34,433 nucleotides of DNA, taken from the NCBI GenBank assembly GCA_937120965.1, contig CAKZKA010000064.1, positions 1 to 34,433 of the forward strand, in the 5' to 3' direction. The translations under genes were made by a program, and so were the position numbers. A model generated the notes under the pieces. It made no database searches and was not told the DNA's origin. It worked only from the letters and a program-made list of their open reading frames with translations. This stretch comes from an uncultured Chloroflexota bacterium (lineage in GTDB: Bacteria > Chloroflexota > Chloroflexia > Chloroflexales > Chloroflexaceae). Shown here one piece after another: positions 16,530 to 24,558 of the stretch; position 1 is the stretch's first letter; every line of letters begins with the position of its first letter.

Positions 16530-17758
16530 CAGAGGGCCGCCTCGCTTCGCAACGCTGGCGCAGGGGTATAGCTCCAGTTCAGGTCGGCCTCGGCTTCCAC
16601 CTCGCGGCGGCTCAGTTCGGCCAGTACGCGCGCCAGACTCCAGGCGCTCACCAGTTGCACACCGGTAAGCACCAGCAGCGCACTGACCACGGGCGCGAAC
16701 CAGGAGGCCGCCAGGGCCGGGTTGGTCAGGTCAAACAGGACGGCGGCGATGTAGGTGATAAAGCCGCCTGCAATCGCCAGGAGCCCCAGCCACCAGTAGT
16801 GCTTCTCGATGCGGCGGCCATTACCCCGGCGCCCGAAGAGCCCCTGGCGGATGGGCCGGCGGTGGAAGAGGGCCACCACATAGCTGAACGTTGTGCCCGT
16901 AGTGTAGAGTGTTACTCCGGCTACCGCCAGCACCAGGGCGCCAAAGAGCATCGGGAAAGACCATTCAGCCTGACCGTTGGCAACGTGCAGGGCAATGTGG
17001 CCGCCGACGATCAGCAGGGCCATCAGGAGCAGTGCCAGCCCCATGCCGCCGAAGATCCGCACCGGGTTGTAGGTCAGCGCGGTCCAGACGATTGATTTGG
17101 TAAAGCGCAGCCCGTCACGCACCACGCTGAGCTTACTGCGGCCAGAGCGTTCTTTGTAGGGGATGGGCATTTCGACGATCTTCACCCCCTCGTGCAGCGC
17201 CCGCGTGCTCATCGCCGGGGTGAAGTCGAGCGTATTGGGCAACGGATAGATCATCGGCAACACCGAGCGGCGCAGCACGCGCTGGCCACTCGCGCTGTCG
17301 CTGATGCGCACGCCTGAGACCAGCGAGAGCATGGTGGCGAAGATCGTGTTACCGATGCGGCGCACCAGGGGCATCTCACTGTGCTCGCCCGCCATGCGGC
17401 TGCCGATAACGATCTCGGCGCCGTCGAGGGCCAGACGACACATGTCCGGGAAGCGCTCGGGCGGGTAGGTACTGTCGGCATCGAGGAACCCGATCAGTTC
17501 GCCGCGGGCCACGCTGAAGCCGGTTTTCAGGGCGCCACCGTAGCCGCGATTCTGCTGCCGGATCAGGCGCACCTGGTCGCCATACCCCTGCACGATGGCC
17601 GCGGTGCGGTCGGTCGAGCCGTCGTCAACCACAATGCACTCCAGATCGTCGACGCCGACTGCCGCCAGGTGGGGCCGGATCGCCAGAACGCGCTCAACAA
17701 TCGCTGCAATGCCGTCTTCTTCGTTATAGGCAGGTATCACTACGGAGAGCGTGGGCAT
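16529..17758 (-). CDS. Family 2 glycosyltransferase with C-terminal membrane domain
   Basis: 409 residues. The N-terminal GT-A domain has LSVVIPAYNEEDGIAAIV, ECIVVDDGSTDRTAAIV, the donor motif IGFLDADSTYPPERFPDM and MPIPYKERSGRSKLSVVRDG near residue 210, as in DPM/GtrB-type polyprenyl-phosphate glycosyltransferases. The C-terminal ~170 residues contain about four membrane helices (FGGMGLALLLMALLIVGGHIAL, PMLFGALVLAVAGVTLYTTG, YWWLGLLAIAGGFITYIAAVL, WFAPVVSALLVLTGVQLVSA). It likely makes a polyprenyl-phosphate sugar for the GT-C enzymes encoded downstream. It follows the acyltransferase gene by 45 bp and overlaps the next gene by one base. Confidence 0.92.
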   Translation of the reverse strand: MPTLSVVIPAYNEEDGIAAIVERVLAIRPHLAAVGVDDLECIVVDDGSTDRTAAIVQGYGDQVRLIRQQNRGYGGALKTGFSVARGELIGFLDADSTYPPERFPDMCRLALDGAEIVIGSRMAGEHSEMPLVRRIGNTIFATMLSLVSGVRISDSASGQRVLRRSVLPMIYPLPNTLDFTPAMSTRALHEGVKIVEMPIPYKERSGRSKLSVVRDGLRFTKSIVWTALTYNPVRIFGGMGLALLLMALLIVGGHIALHVANGQAEWSFPMLFGALVLAVAGVTLYTTGTTFSYVVALFHRRPIRQGLFGRRGNGRRIEKHYWWLGLLAIAGGFITYIAAVLFDLTNPALAASWFAPVVSALLVLTGVQLVSAWSLARVLAELSRREVEAEADLNWSYTPAPALRSEAAL

Positions 17759-17803
17759 ATGAGCCGCTCCTCTGTATGCCCGGCCTGCACGGCCGGGAAA
17801 CGG

Positions 17804-18535
17804 TTAATAAACGACAAGCTCGGGCTGCGACGCGGGTAGTGGATCTCGACGCAGATCGCGCACCACCCGGGCAGGGTTCCCCACCGCGACGCAGTAGTCA
17901 GGGACGTCTCTGGTTACGACGGCGCCCGCCCCGATCACGGCATTGCGACCGATCTTTACTCCATCGAGGACAATCGCCCCACTGCCGATCCACGCGCCGT
18001 CGGCGATGCTGATGCCCTGAGCGGTGATCCCCTGGTGGCTGATGGGCCGGCTGGGGTCGTTGAACACATGATTGACGGCCAGAAGTTGTACCAGTGTGCC
18101 CAGATAGACGTCATCGCCGATCGTGATTCCGCCCTGACCCCGCAGGATGCAGCTCTCTCCAATGAGCGAGCGCGCGCCGATGGTGATGTGGCTGTGGGGC
18201 AGATTGCGAAAGTTGTAGACGTGCAGAATGGCGTTCTTCATCACCAGGCTCTCAGCGCCGATGCTGATCCCGCCAGGGCAGGCGTGTAGATACACCCCGT
18301 GATCCAGGTAGGCCCCCCGGCCCAGCCGCACGTTGTCGGCGTAGCGGATGCGTACGCCATCCTCGATTGCGGCGACGCCGTCCATCTGAAGCATCGTCCG
18401 GTAGACCATAGCCCGCAGGCCGATGCCAGGCAATCCGGGTACCCAGGCCAGCGTCGCCTGCATCAGTTGCTCGAGCACGTAGCGCGGGAGCGAGGTGGCC
18501 TGCCGTGAGAGGTAGAGATTGAGCTGATTGCGCAT
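17804..18535 (-). CDS. Left-handed beta-helix acyltransferase (hexapeptide repeat family)
   Basis: 243 residues. After ~50 residues of helical N-terminus the chain consists of hexapeptide repeats ([92 protein letters not shown]). LLAVNHVF contains the likely catalytic histidine, and it ends with the usual [12 protein letters not shown]. These trimeric cytoplasmic enzymes move acetyl groups from acetyl-CoA onto sugars. It is the first gene of the operon running to 11118, with the conserved promoter-like element about 175 bp upstream. It could N-acetylate an amino sugar made by the aminotransferase or O-acetylate the glycan; the sequence does not decide. Confidence 0.9.
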   Translation of the reverse strand: MRNQLNLYLSRQATSLPRYVLEQLMQATLAWVPGLPGIGLRAMVYRTMLQMDGVAAIEDGVRIRYADNVRLGRGAYLDHGVYLHACPGGISIGAESLVMKNAILHVYNFRNLPHSHITIGARSLIGESCILRGQGGITIGDDVYLGTLVQLLAVNHVFNDPSRPISHQGITAQGISIADGAWIGSGAIVLDGVKIGRNAVIGAGAVVTRDVPDYCVAVGNPARVVRDLRRDPLPASQPELVVY

Positions 18536-18690
18536 CGGTAACGAACTCCCGGGCCGTTGTCAAGACCGCTGCCACGTTCGATTGTGAATGGTAGCTGGTG
18601 CGCGCGCGGCAAGCGTATCGGCAATCGTCGAAGCGCTTGCGCTGGTGGCACTTTCACAACCGGCTGGTGGCTCTGGTTGCCCCATACGGA

Positions 18691-18750
18691 CATTTACGAT
18701 ACAGAAGGGTTCTAACGATTAGCTAAATCCAACGCGCGCGGAGGCTGACA
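18691..18750 (-). promoter_or_regulatory. Conserved upstream element with 11-bp-phased direct repeats (copy 2)
   Basis: On the - strand this reads TGTCAG-N15-GATTTAG-N4-TCGTTAG, with TCGTAA where copy 1 has TACTAA. Every conserved block has the same spacing as at 7791-7850. It lies about 175 bp ahead of the acyltransferase start at 18535, in the 221-bp gap after the epimerase stop at 18757; nothing else was recognised in that gap. Confidence 0.6.
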
Positions 18751-18756
18751 GTTCTG

Positions 18757-19863
18757 TTACACGCCGCTGGTCCGGTATGGGCCACCTACGAGATCGGCGA
18801 TGGCGTCCACGGCTCGTTCCGCGGCCCCGGCGCGTACGGGAGCAGGCGTCTCGCGCAGGCGCGCAAGGGCCTGCGGAGCGAGCCAGGATCGGGCGCCGGT
18901 TGTGATGGCTTCGAAGGTGTTCCCGATCAGCACGGCTACTCCGGCATCTACCAGATAGCGCCACTCGGTTTCATTGCGTACAATCAGCAACGGAGTGCCC
19001 AGTACCGCCGCTTCTTCTTGCAGCCCACCCGAATCGGTCAGCAAGGCCCGGGCAGCACCGACAAGCCGCAGGGTGTCAAGGTAGCCCAGGGGCCGGCAGA
19101 TGCGAACCCGCGGCGAGAGGGTCAGCCCCTGGTGATCCAGGGCCACCCGGGTGCGGGGATGCACCGGGAAGACGATGACATGCTCTTCAGCCAGCGCGTT
19201 GATGGCGCGCACGATCCCGGGCAGGACGTCGGGGGTGGTGTTCTCGGCCCGGTGGATGGTCAGCGCCAGATAGGTTTGAGGTTGTAGTTCGAGCTGTTCG
19301 AGGATCGGCGCCTGCTCGGCGCGTACCTGGTGGCGCTGGGCGGCGTCAATCGCTGTCGAGCCGATGATCCTGATCCGCTCCTCCGGCAATCCCTCACGAC
19401 GCAGGTTGTCGGCGGCGATCTCATCGGCGGCCAGGAGCAGGTCGGCGATGTGGTCAACGATGATCCGATTCTGCTCCTCCGGCATAGCCCGGTTGAACGA
19501 ACGCCCGCCTGCCTCTAGATGGACGACCGGAATACCTAGCTTGGACGCACAAAGCGCCCCTGCCATCGTCGTGTTGGTGTCACCCTGCACCAGTACCACA
19601 TCGGGGCGCCGCTCGAGCAGAATCGGCTCCAGCCGCGCCAGAATGCGCGCGGTCTGTTCCCCGTGGCTTGCCGAACCAACCCCCAGCGTGTGCTGCGGCG
19701 CTGGCAGTCCCAGCTCCTCGAAGAAGATGGCGTCTACCTCGTATGAATAGTGCTGGCCCGAATGTACCAGCACGTGATCAAAACGCTGCTCCAACAGCGG
19801 AATCACCGGCGAGAGCTTGATAATCTCCGGACGTGTGCCCAGGACAGTCAGGACGGTAGGCAT
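18757..19863 (-). CDS. wecB: UDP-N-acetylglucosamine 2-epimerase (non-hydrolysing)
   Basis: 368 residues, the normal family length. Diagnostic motifs are VLGTRPEIIKLSPVI at the N-terminus, HSGQHYS, VLVQGDTNTTMAGAL, HLEAGGRSFNRAMPEEQNR, DHIADLLLAADE, TIHRAENT, PVHPRTR and TDSGGLQEEA. The enzyme interconverts UDP-GlcNAc and UDP-ManNAc (or derivatives) in the cytoplasm. The more common EAGLR is EAGGR here. The start at 19863 is preferred: it lies just after the upstream stop (19868), with AAAGG ten bases before it; ATGs at 19890 and 19884 would overlap the upstream gene. A WbpI-like role on a 2,3-diamino sugar is possible given the dehydrogenase and aminotransferase in the locus. Confidence 0.95.
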   Translation of the reverse strand: MPTVLTVLGTRPEIIKLSPVIPLLEQRFDHVLVHSGQHYSYEVDAIFFEELGLPAPQHTLGVGSASHGEQTARILARLEPILLERRPDVVLVQGDTNTTMAGALCASKLGIPVVHLEAGGRSFNRAMPEEQNRIIVDHIADLLLAADEIAADNLRREGLPEERIRIIGSTAIDAAQRHQVRAEQAPILEQLELQPQTYLALTIHRAENTTPDVLPGIVRAINALAEEHVIVFPVHPRTRVALDHQGLTLSPRVRICRPLGYLDTLRLVGAARALLTDSGGLQEEAAVLGTPLLIVRNETEWRYLVDAGVAVLIGNTFEAITTGARSWLAPQALARLRETPAPVRAGAAERAVDAIADLVGGPYRTSGV

Positions 19864-19867
19864 ACAA

Positions 19868-20836
19868 TCAATACCTTTCTTCATACTCAAGTTGAATACC
19901 GTAATAGCGTTTGAGAAACAACATGAGTTCGATGTAGATGCGATCGCGTCCTGCGATCATACGCTTGCGCTCCAGATCCAGCCACAGGCCCGGCGCTGGC
20001 GGACGCCAGTCCGAGCGATTGACCAGCCAGATGGTTCGTTCGCCGGGGGCGTCCGGAGCCGGTAGTGGCCCGTGGGCCGGAGCTATGGCGATCCGGTAGG
20101 CCTGCTGGCGATAGGTAAAGCGGAGCGCGTTCCGCTCCTCGCGCGTGGCCAGTCCCATACCGTCGTTGAGGATCAGATCGCTGAAGTGGCGCAGCATCTG
20201 CCCTATGGCCGCGTCGCGTTGGCGCGGGTTCAGCGTGCGACGCATACGCTCCATCGGGCTAATGACCCGGGCAGGGTTGCCGTCGGCGACGCTGCCGGGG
20301 GGGAGCGCGCCGCTCACAACTGCGCGCGAGTTGACAAAACTGTTGTCGCCCACCTCAGCGCCGGGTTGGAAAAAGACCCCGGCCGCACACCAGACGTAGT
20401 CACCCACGGTTACCCTTCCGAAGCGCACCCAGTAACCCTCGGTGTAGGGCAGAAACGAGCCGTGCGTGTAGACCATACAGCGGGCGCCCAGCGCACTCCA
20501 ATTGCCGATGTGGACCTCCTCTTCGGTGTTGATCAGGCACTGGGGGCCCACGTAGCTATGGGCGCCCAGACGCAGGCCCCTGGCCCCGTAGACCAGCGTG
20601 AAGCTGCTGACAAGAGCGTAGGGGCCGATGATCACGTCGCCGTCGCAGCGAATGAAGGTCAGCGCCCGGATCGCGCAGTGATCACCCAGGCTGATGTGGC
20701 GGCCCATCACGCTGGCGAACCAGCCGATCTGCACGTGGCGCCCGATGCGGGCGCCGCAGCACACCCGCAGCACCCAAGGCTTCAGCGCCGGCGGGAGGAC
20801 GAAGAGCAGGGCAAAGACCAGGGTACGAACACTCAT
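19868..20836 (-). CDS. Left-handed beta-helix acyltransferase with C-terminal extension
   Basis: 322 residues. Residues ~28-190 form hexapeptide repeats (ARIGRHVQIGWFASVMGRHISLGDHCAI, DVIIGPYALV, LRLGAHSYVGPQC, VHIGNWSALGARC, VTVGDYVWCAAGVFFQPGAEVGDNSFV), and VYTHGSFLPYTEGYW holds a likely catalytic histidine. It ends this domain with GSVADGNPARVI. A further ~120 residues (NPRQRDAAIGQMLRHFSDLI onward) form a mixed alpha/beta extension not usual in simple acetyltransferases and not recognised. It begins with a hydrophobic stretch (LVFALLFVLPPALKPWVL), suggesting membrane association. It sits between the deacetylase and epimerase genes, so it probably acylates a glycan or its precursor. Confidence 0.85.
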   Translation of the reverse strand: MSVRTLVFALLFVLPPALKPWVLRVCCGARIGRHVQIGWFASVMGRHISLGDHCAIRALTFIRCDGDVIIGPYALVSSFTLVYGARGLRLGAHSYVGPQCLINTEEEVHIGNWSALGARCMVYTHGSFLPYTEGYWVRFGRVTVGDYVWCAAGVFFQPGAEVGDNSFVNSRAVVSGALPPGSVADGNPARVISPMERMRRTLNPRQRDAAIGQMLRHFSDLILNDGMGLATREERNALRFTYRQQAYRIAIAPAHGPLPAPDAPGERTIWLVNRSDWRPPAPGLWLDLERKRMIAGRDRIYIELMLFLKRYYGIQLEYEERY

Positions 20837-21021
20837 ACCATTTCAGCTTGCAGATTTCGGATTGCCGATTGCTGTGACGGTGTTCCGGCACCTGCTGGCT
20901 ATGGCGCTCCACGGATCGTTCAGCGCCGGCTGGCAGCATAGGGAACCGCGCTCCTCGCTCCAGCGGGGGGAGGCTGGAAGGGGTGCGGAACGCCCCAACT
21001 CCTCCCGTCGGGCAGGAACGC

Positions 21022-21039
21022 GGGGAAACCCGGTTTCGC
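21022..21039. repeat. Degenerate GGGGAAACCCGG repeat module
   Basis: GGGGAAACCCGGTTTCGC directly abuts the deacetylase stop. It is a decayed copy of the palindromic module found at 8000 and 10980. The rest of 20837-21021 shows no gene. Confidence 0.55.
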
Positions 21040-22566
21040 TTACGTTCGCCTCGGTGTTGATGACCAACCTTCTGGCGCCACTGTGCCAGGCATCACCGGT
21101 ATGGCGAACGGTTCAAGCCCGATGCTGGCCCGCTCGAGCGCAGCCTGGCGATCTGCCCAGTGGGTCGCAATCGCGCCAGGTGTGGCAAACCAGACATCGC
21201 CACGGGCGAAGAGTTGCTCCCACACGTCCCGATACGCTGCCGCCCAGCCGGGGAACAGCGCCTCATCATAGACATAATCGTGTATATCCACCAGTAACAG
21301 ACCACCCTGGCGAGCGGTGGTCTCGACGAGGTTCTGGAGCAGGACGCGGCGATCACCCGGATTATCGGCGCGCTGACCGAACAGGTGGTCGTCCATCCAG
21401 GCCGTGGGGAGTTGCAGGGTGCCCAGGGGCCGGCGCTGCCCCTGATGCCAGGGGTAAAACGGCCAGCTTGAGCCGCGCCGCCAGCCCAGGTAGCGGTTGT
21501 GGGTCAACGAGGCGTCGTAGGCAAAGCCAACCCGTTCGTGGAGCAGCAGTGTATCTTCCGGGTTCTGCAGGTCGAGGCGCCAGTAGTGGTGACGGTTGCC
21601 CTGGATCGGCTGGCCGCTCACCTCGGCGAGCAGTGCGCGCTCGGCGGCAAACTTTTCGGCGCTGGTGTGGGCCAGGTAACTGGCGTGCAGCCCGATTTCC
21701 CAGCCCTCGGCAGCCAGCTCGCGGAACAGAGCGCGAAAGCGCGGCGCCCGGATATCGTAGAAGCTATCGGGCAGACCGGTGGCGTACTCGAGCAGCGAAC
21801 CCTTGCGTGCGACGAAGTAGAAGGCCGAGCGCGCGCCGAAACGGCTTTCGAGGTCCATCCAGGAGCGAAAGTGCCAGTGGCTGTGCTTACCCAACGCCAC
21901 CGCGGCAGCAGTGCGCAGGCCCCCTGACCCCTGGCGCGCCAGAATGCGCAGCGGCTCAATCCAGCGAAGGATCTCGGGGTAATCCACATCATGGCCGCAA
22001 GCAGCCGCCAGGCGTGCGCTGTGCGGCCAGCGCGGCATGCCTGGCCCGTGGCCCAGCTCGACGAGCTGCGCTTCAAGACACTGCCCGATGGCCGAAGCCA
22101 GGGCCTGCCGCAGGACACCGAACTCCAGCGTTGCCGTGCCGCTAAGGTCGAGATAGCCGTGCCGGTCCCGCGGGCGCTGGTACTCCTCCTGCCCGCTCAG
22201 CAGCCAGAAGACGTCGAAGACCACGTCACGCTCGATGATCACCTGTCCGCGTTGTACGGTGATCAGCGGGCCATGTTCGCTCAAGCCGGCGAAGCGTGGT
22301 CGCGTCCATCCCGAGCTAACTTCTACACCGTCGAGAACCTCTCTCACAGGACATGCCCAGCGTTCAGGCTCTGCGCGTATGAGCAGGCGGGCTGGCGGGG
22401 CCAGAGCCGGGTCTGTCGTGTACGCTATGTCCACAGGGGCGCTGTTCCACGGCTTCTCGATCCAGGCGTATCCCATACCAACAAGCAAGGTACGCCAGGT
22501 GTAGGTTATTTCTGGCCGAAACCGCTCGAGAATCGGGTCCAGCGCAATAAAAAAAGTAGGTGGCAT
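21040..22566 (-). CDS. Polysaccharide deacetylase-family protein (NodB-like with large N-terminal domain)
   Basis: 508 residues. The N-terminal ~185 residues are an alpha/beta domain of the type found ahead of NodB-like folds in exopolysaccharide clusters. The catalytic half starts with ACGHDVDYPE (His192, Asp193, Asp195: the NodB motif 1 aspartates), then ARSAFYFVARKG, WEIGLHASYLAHTSAEKF (metal-binding His), and NRHHYWRLDLQNPED with GFAYDASLTHNRYLGWRRGSSWPFYPW. A late GLLLVDIHDYV provides the conserved histidine region. It has no signal peptide, so it may act on cytoplasmic or lipid-linked intermediates, or be exported otherwise. Start at 22566 chosen because AGG lies seven bases upstream. 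First gene of the run to 18757. Confidence 0.87.
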   Translation of the reverse strand: MPPTFFIALDPILERFRPEITYTWRTLLVGMGYAWIEKPWNSAPVDIAYTTDPALAPPARLLIRAEPERWACPVREVLDGVEVSSGWTRPRFAGLSEHGPLITVQRGQVIIERDVVFDVFWLLSGQEEYQRPRDRHGYLDLSGTATLEFGVLRQALASAIGQCLEAQLVELGHGPGMPRWPHSARLAAACGHDVDYPEILRWIEPLRILARQGSGGLRTAAAVALGKHSHWHFRSWMDLESRFGARSAFYFVARKGSLLEYATGLPDSFYDIRAPRFRALFRELAAEGWEIGLHASYLAHTSAEKFAAERALLAEVSGQPIQGNRHHYWRLDLQNPEDTLLLHERVGFAYDASLTHNRYLGWRRGSSWPFYPWHQGQRRPLGTLQLPTAWMDDHLFGQRADNPGDRRVLLQNLVETTARQGGLLLVDIHDYVYDEALFPGWAAAYRDVWEQLFARGDVWFATPGAIATHWADRQAALERASIGLEPFAIPVMPGTVAPEGWSSTPRRT

Positions 22567-22955
22567 AGTGTACCTGATTTCCAGTTTGAATGCTGCTGAT
22601 AATCCTGACAAGGATGCTTCGAGGCGCTTCCGACAAATGCTTCAACGGAAAGTACTGGAAGGGCAACGACATCCTGAAAACCCTTGTTCCCGAACAAAGC
22701 ATATCAGGCAGGGTTCGTAGGCGAGTTACCGTTCACAACCCTCCGCTCCCCTCCCACCTTCCTTGCAGGTTGAAAGGGGGATCAGAGGCGTTTTCTGGTG
22801 TTGTGATGGCGCTAGCACCTGCGTCAGTAATTTGCCGCATCATCACGCGCTATACCGCTCCTGTTCCTCCCTCTCAACCTCCCCCAGCGGGGTGAGGAAC
22901 CCGGTTCTCCCTGGCAGGGCGCGGGGAGACGTGGCCCTGCCCGTCCCTCTAACGG
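22567..22955. other. Intergenic region without a recognisable gene; possible stem-loop
   Basis: No supported coding sequence. The right end (22876-22941) resembles the repeat family (GAGGAACCCGGTTCTCC) and contains a GGCAGGGC/GCCCTGCC stem at 22913-22920 and 22934-22941 that could terminate the surface-protein gene ending at 22956. Confidence 0.5.
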
Positions 22956-24119
22956 TCAGACTGTCGGGCACGTGACGAGTGGAAGGTAGATCCTGAACCT
23001 CGCGTTTGCCATTTCCCCGCCCTGATTGGAAGCTTCCGGCATTGGAGTAACCAGAGAACCGCCACTGCCCTCCGCTGAGACGTTCACTCGACCATTCACG
23101 CAACCAGCGGGTGGGGCAGGTGATGGCGACGGCGCCGGTGACGGCGACGGCGAAGGTGACGGCGACGGCGGTGGCGAAGGATCTGGACCAGGGCTCGGAC
23201 TCGGTCCCGGCAGTGGCGAACCGGTAAAGGGTGTATCGGTGGACCAGTGCTGGGCAGGGCCGCCGGGACGTGGGTTCAGGGTGCCGGGGCTGGGGCCGCC
23301 CGGTGCGCCCGAACTGTCGCCAATGCTTGTGCCGGCGCCCTCATCGAAGCGGTAGAGCGCCACGGTGCTGGCATCAGCCGGATGCGGCGCGTTCGGGCGC
23401 GTGAACGAAGCATTGTAGCGCACACTGTTCGAGATGCGCACATCGTCGAGCAGACCAGTGTAATAGCGGCTGCCCTCGAAGTCGTGCTTCTCGGCGGCAA
23501 ACACCAGGTATGGGTCGCTGTTGGGCCAGCCTGTCGCGCGGTTGAGCCTGTAGTCAATCCGCCCTGCCGGGCCGGTTCGACTCGCGTCGAGGGCGCCATC
23601 AACAAAGATGCGCATCTGGCCGTCATTCGAACGTGTCACGGCGATATGGCGCCAGGTGTTGGTCGTGACGATCGTAGTGCCGACGAGCAGCCGGTCATCG
23701 TTCCCGACGCTCACGCCGAAAACGATGCGCTGGTTGCAGATGGCAATTCCGTAGTCGCCATAGTCACCGTTGCCAAAAACGTCACGGTCAATGATGATGT
23801 TGCCATAGTACCAGCCGCTGGCCGCGCAGTCGGGGGCGGTATTGTCGGCAGCAGCCGCGCGCATCCAGAACTCGATCGTAACATCACCGCCAACGTTCAC
23901 GGGGCGCGAAGCGGTAATTTGCCCATTGCTGATCGGCCCCAGGGGAATCTTTACCCGGTCGAGATCGCTTGAACCGGCGCCGAAGAAGCGCAGGGAGCTG
24001 CCCTGCGATGCCGGGGCCGTCTCAGGCTCTACGACGTGCCAGGCGAGCAGTGCAAGGAGGGCTATGATCGTGAGTGCGGTACGTTGAACCGATTGCAGTT
24101 GAGGCATAGGCTTTCTCAT
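22956..24119 (-). CDS. Secreted LamG-domain protein with Pro-Ser stalk and YLPL tail
   Basis: 387 residues. A signal peptide (hydrophobic core LTIIALLALLAWHVV) is followed by one LamG/concanavalin-like jelly-roll (about 40-275) with DVTIEFWMRA, WRHIAVTRS, RIFVDGAL, LDDVRISNSVRY and TVALYRFDEGAG. Then comes a low-complexity P-S-P-S stalk (~300-335), a short region with two cysteines, and the C-terminus FRIYLPLVTCPTV. LamG modules typically bind carbohydrates or mediate adhesion outside the cell. It is a clear paralogue of the gene at 24559. Start at 24119 (or the ATG at 24107); longer starts read through intergenic repeats. No strong ribosome-binding site is visible. Confidence 0.85.
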   Translation of the reverse strand: MRKPMPQLQSVQRTALTIIALLALLAWHVVEPETAPASQGSSLRFFGAGSSDLDRVKIPLGPISNGQITASRPVNVGGDVTIEFWMRAAAADNTAPDCAASGWYYGNIIIDRDVFGNGDYGDYGIAICNQRIVFGVSVGNDDRLLVGTTIVTTNTWRHIAVTRSNDGQMRIFVDGALDASRTGPAGRIDYRLNRATGWPNSDPYLVFAAEKHDFEGSRYYTGLLDDVRISNSVRYNASFTRPNAPHPADASTVALYRFDEGAGTSIGDSSGAPGGPSPGTLNPRPGGPAQHWSTDTPFTGSPLPGPSPSPGPDPSPPPSPSPSPSPSPAPSPSPAPPAGCVNGRVNVSAEGSGGSLVTPMPEASNQGGEMANARFRIYLPLVTCPTV

Positions 24120-24558
24120 ACCACTTTGGATTGTAGATTCTGGATTGATTTGAACATCGGGGAAACGGGGTTTCCCCATACCCCCGCCCACGGGGTGGCA
24201 AAGCCTCCCTACCGGGAGGGGCGTGGGAAGACCCGGTTTCCCCATATGTTCACCTCAGTCATCCATGCGGCTGCGCCGCACAACGCCCGAATGAAAATAA
24301 TTATTCTTGGGAGGGCGAAGCCCTCCCAAACCCTCCCCGCTGGCGGGTTGTTTGCTGGGAGGGCTTCGCCCTCCCAAACCCTCCCGCGGGGGGCTATGTT
24401 CACGTTAGTCATCCATGCGGCTGCGCCGCACAACGCCCGAATGAAAATAATTATTCTTGGGAGGGCTTCGCCCTCCCAAACCCTCCCGCGGGGGGCTATG
24501 TTCACGTTAGGGAAACCCGGGCTTCCCATATCCCTACCGTCTGATGCGCCACGCAGGC
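24120..24558. repeat. Intergenic block of modular dispersed repeats
   Basis: Contains a GGGGAAACGGGGTTTCCCC palindrome (24159), three GGGAGGGC-N3-GCCCTCCC palindromes (24309, 24357, 24459) and two identical 60-bp linker copies (24257-24316 and 24407-24466, 150 bp apart) with the GC-rich stem GCGGCTGCGCCGC. A third partial module GGGGGGCTATGTTCACGTTAG occurs twice (ends near 24408 and 24510). No gene is supported. Confidence 0.9.
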
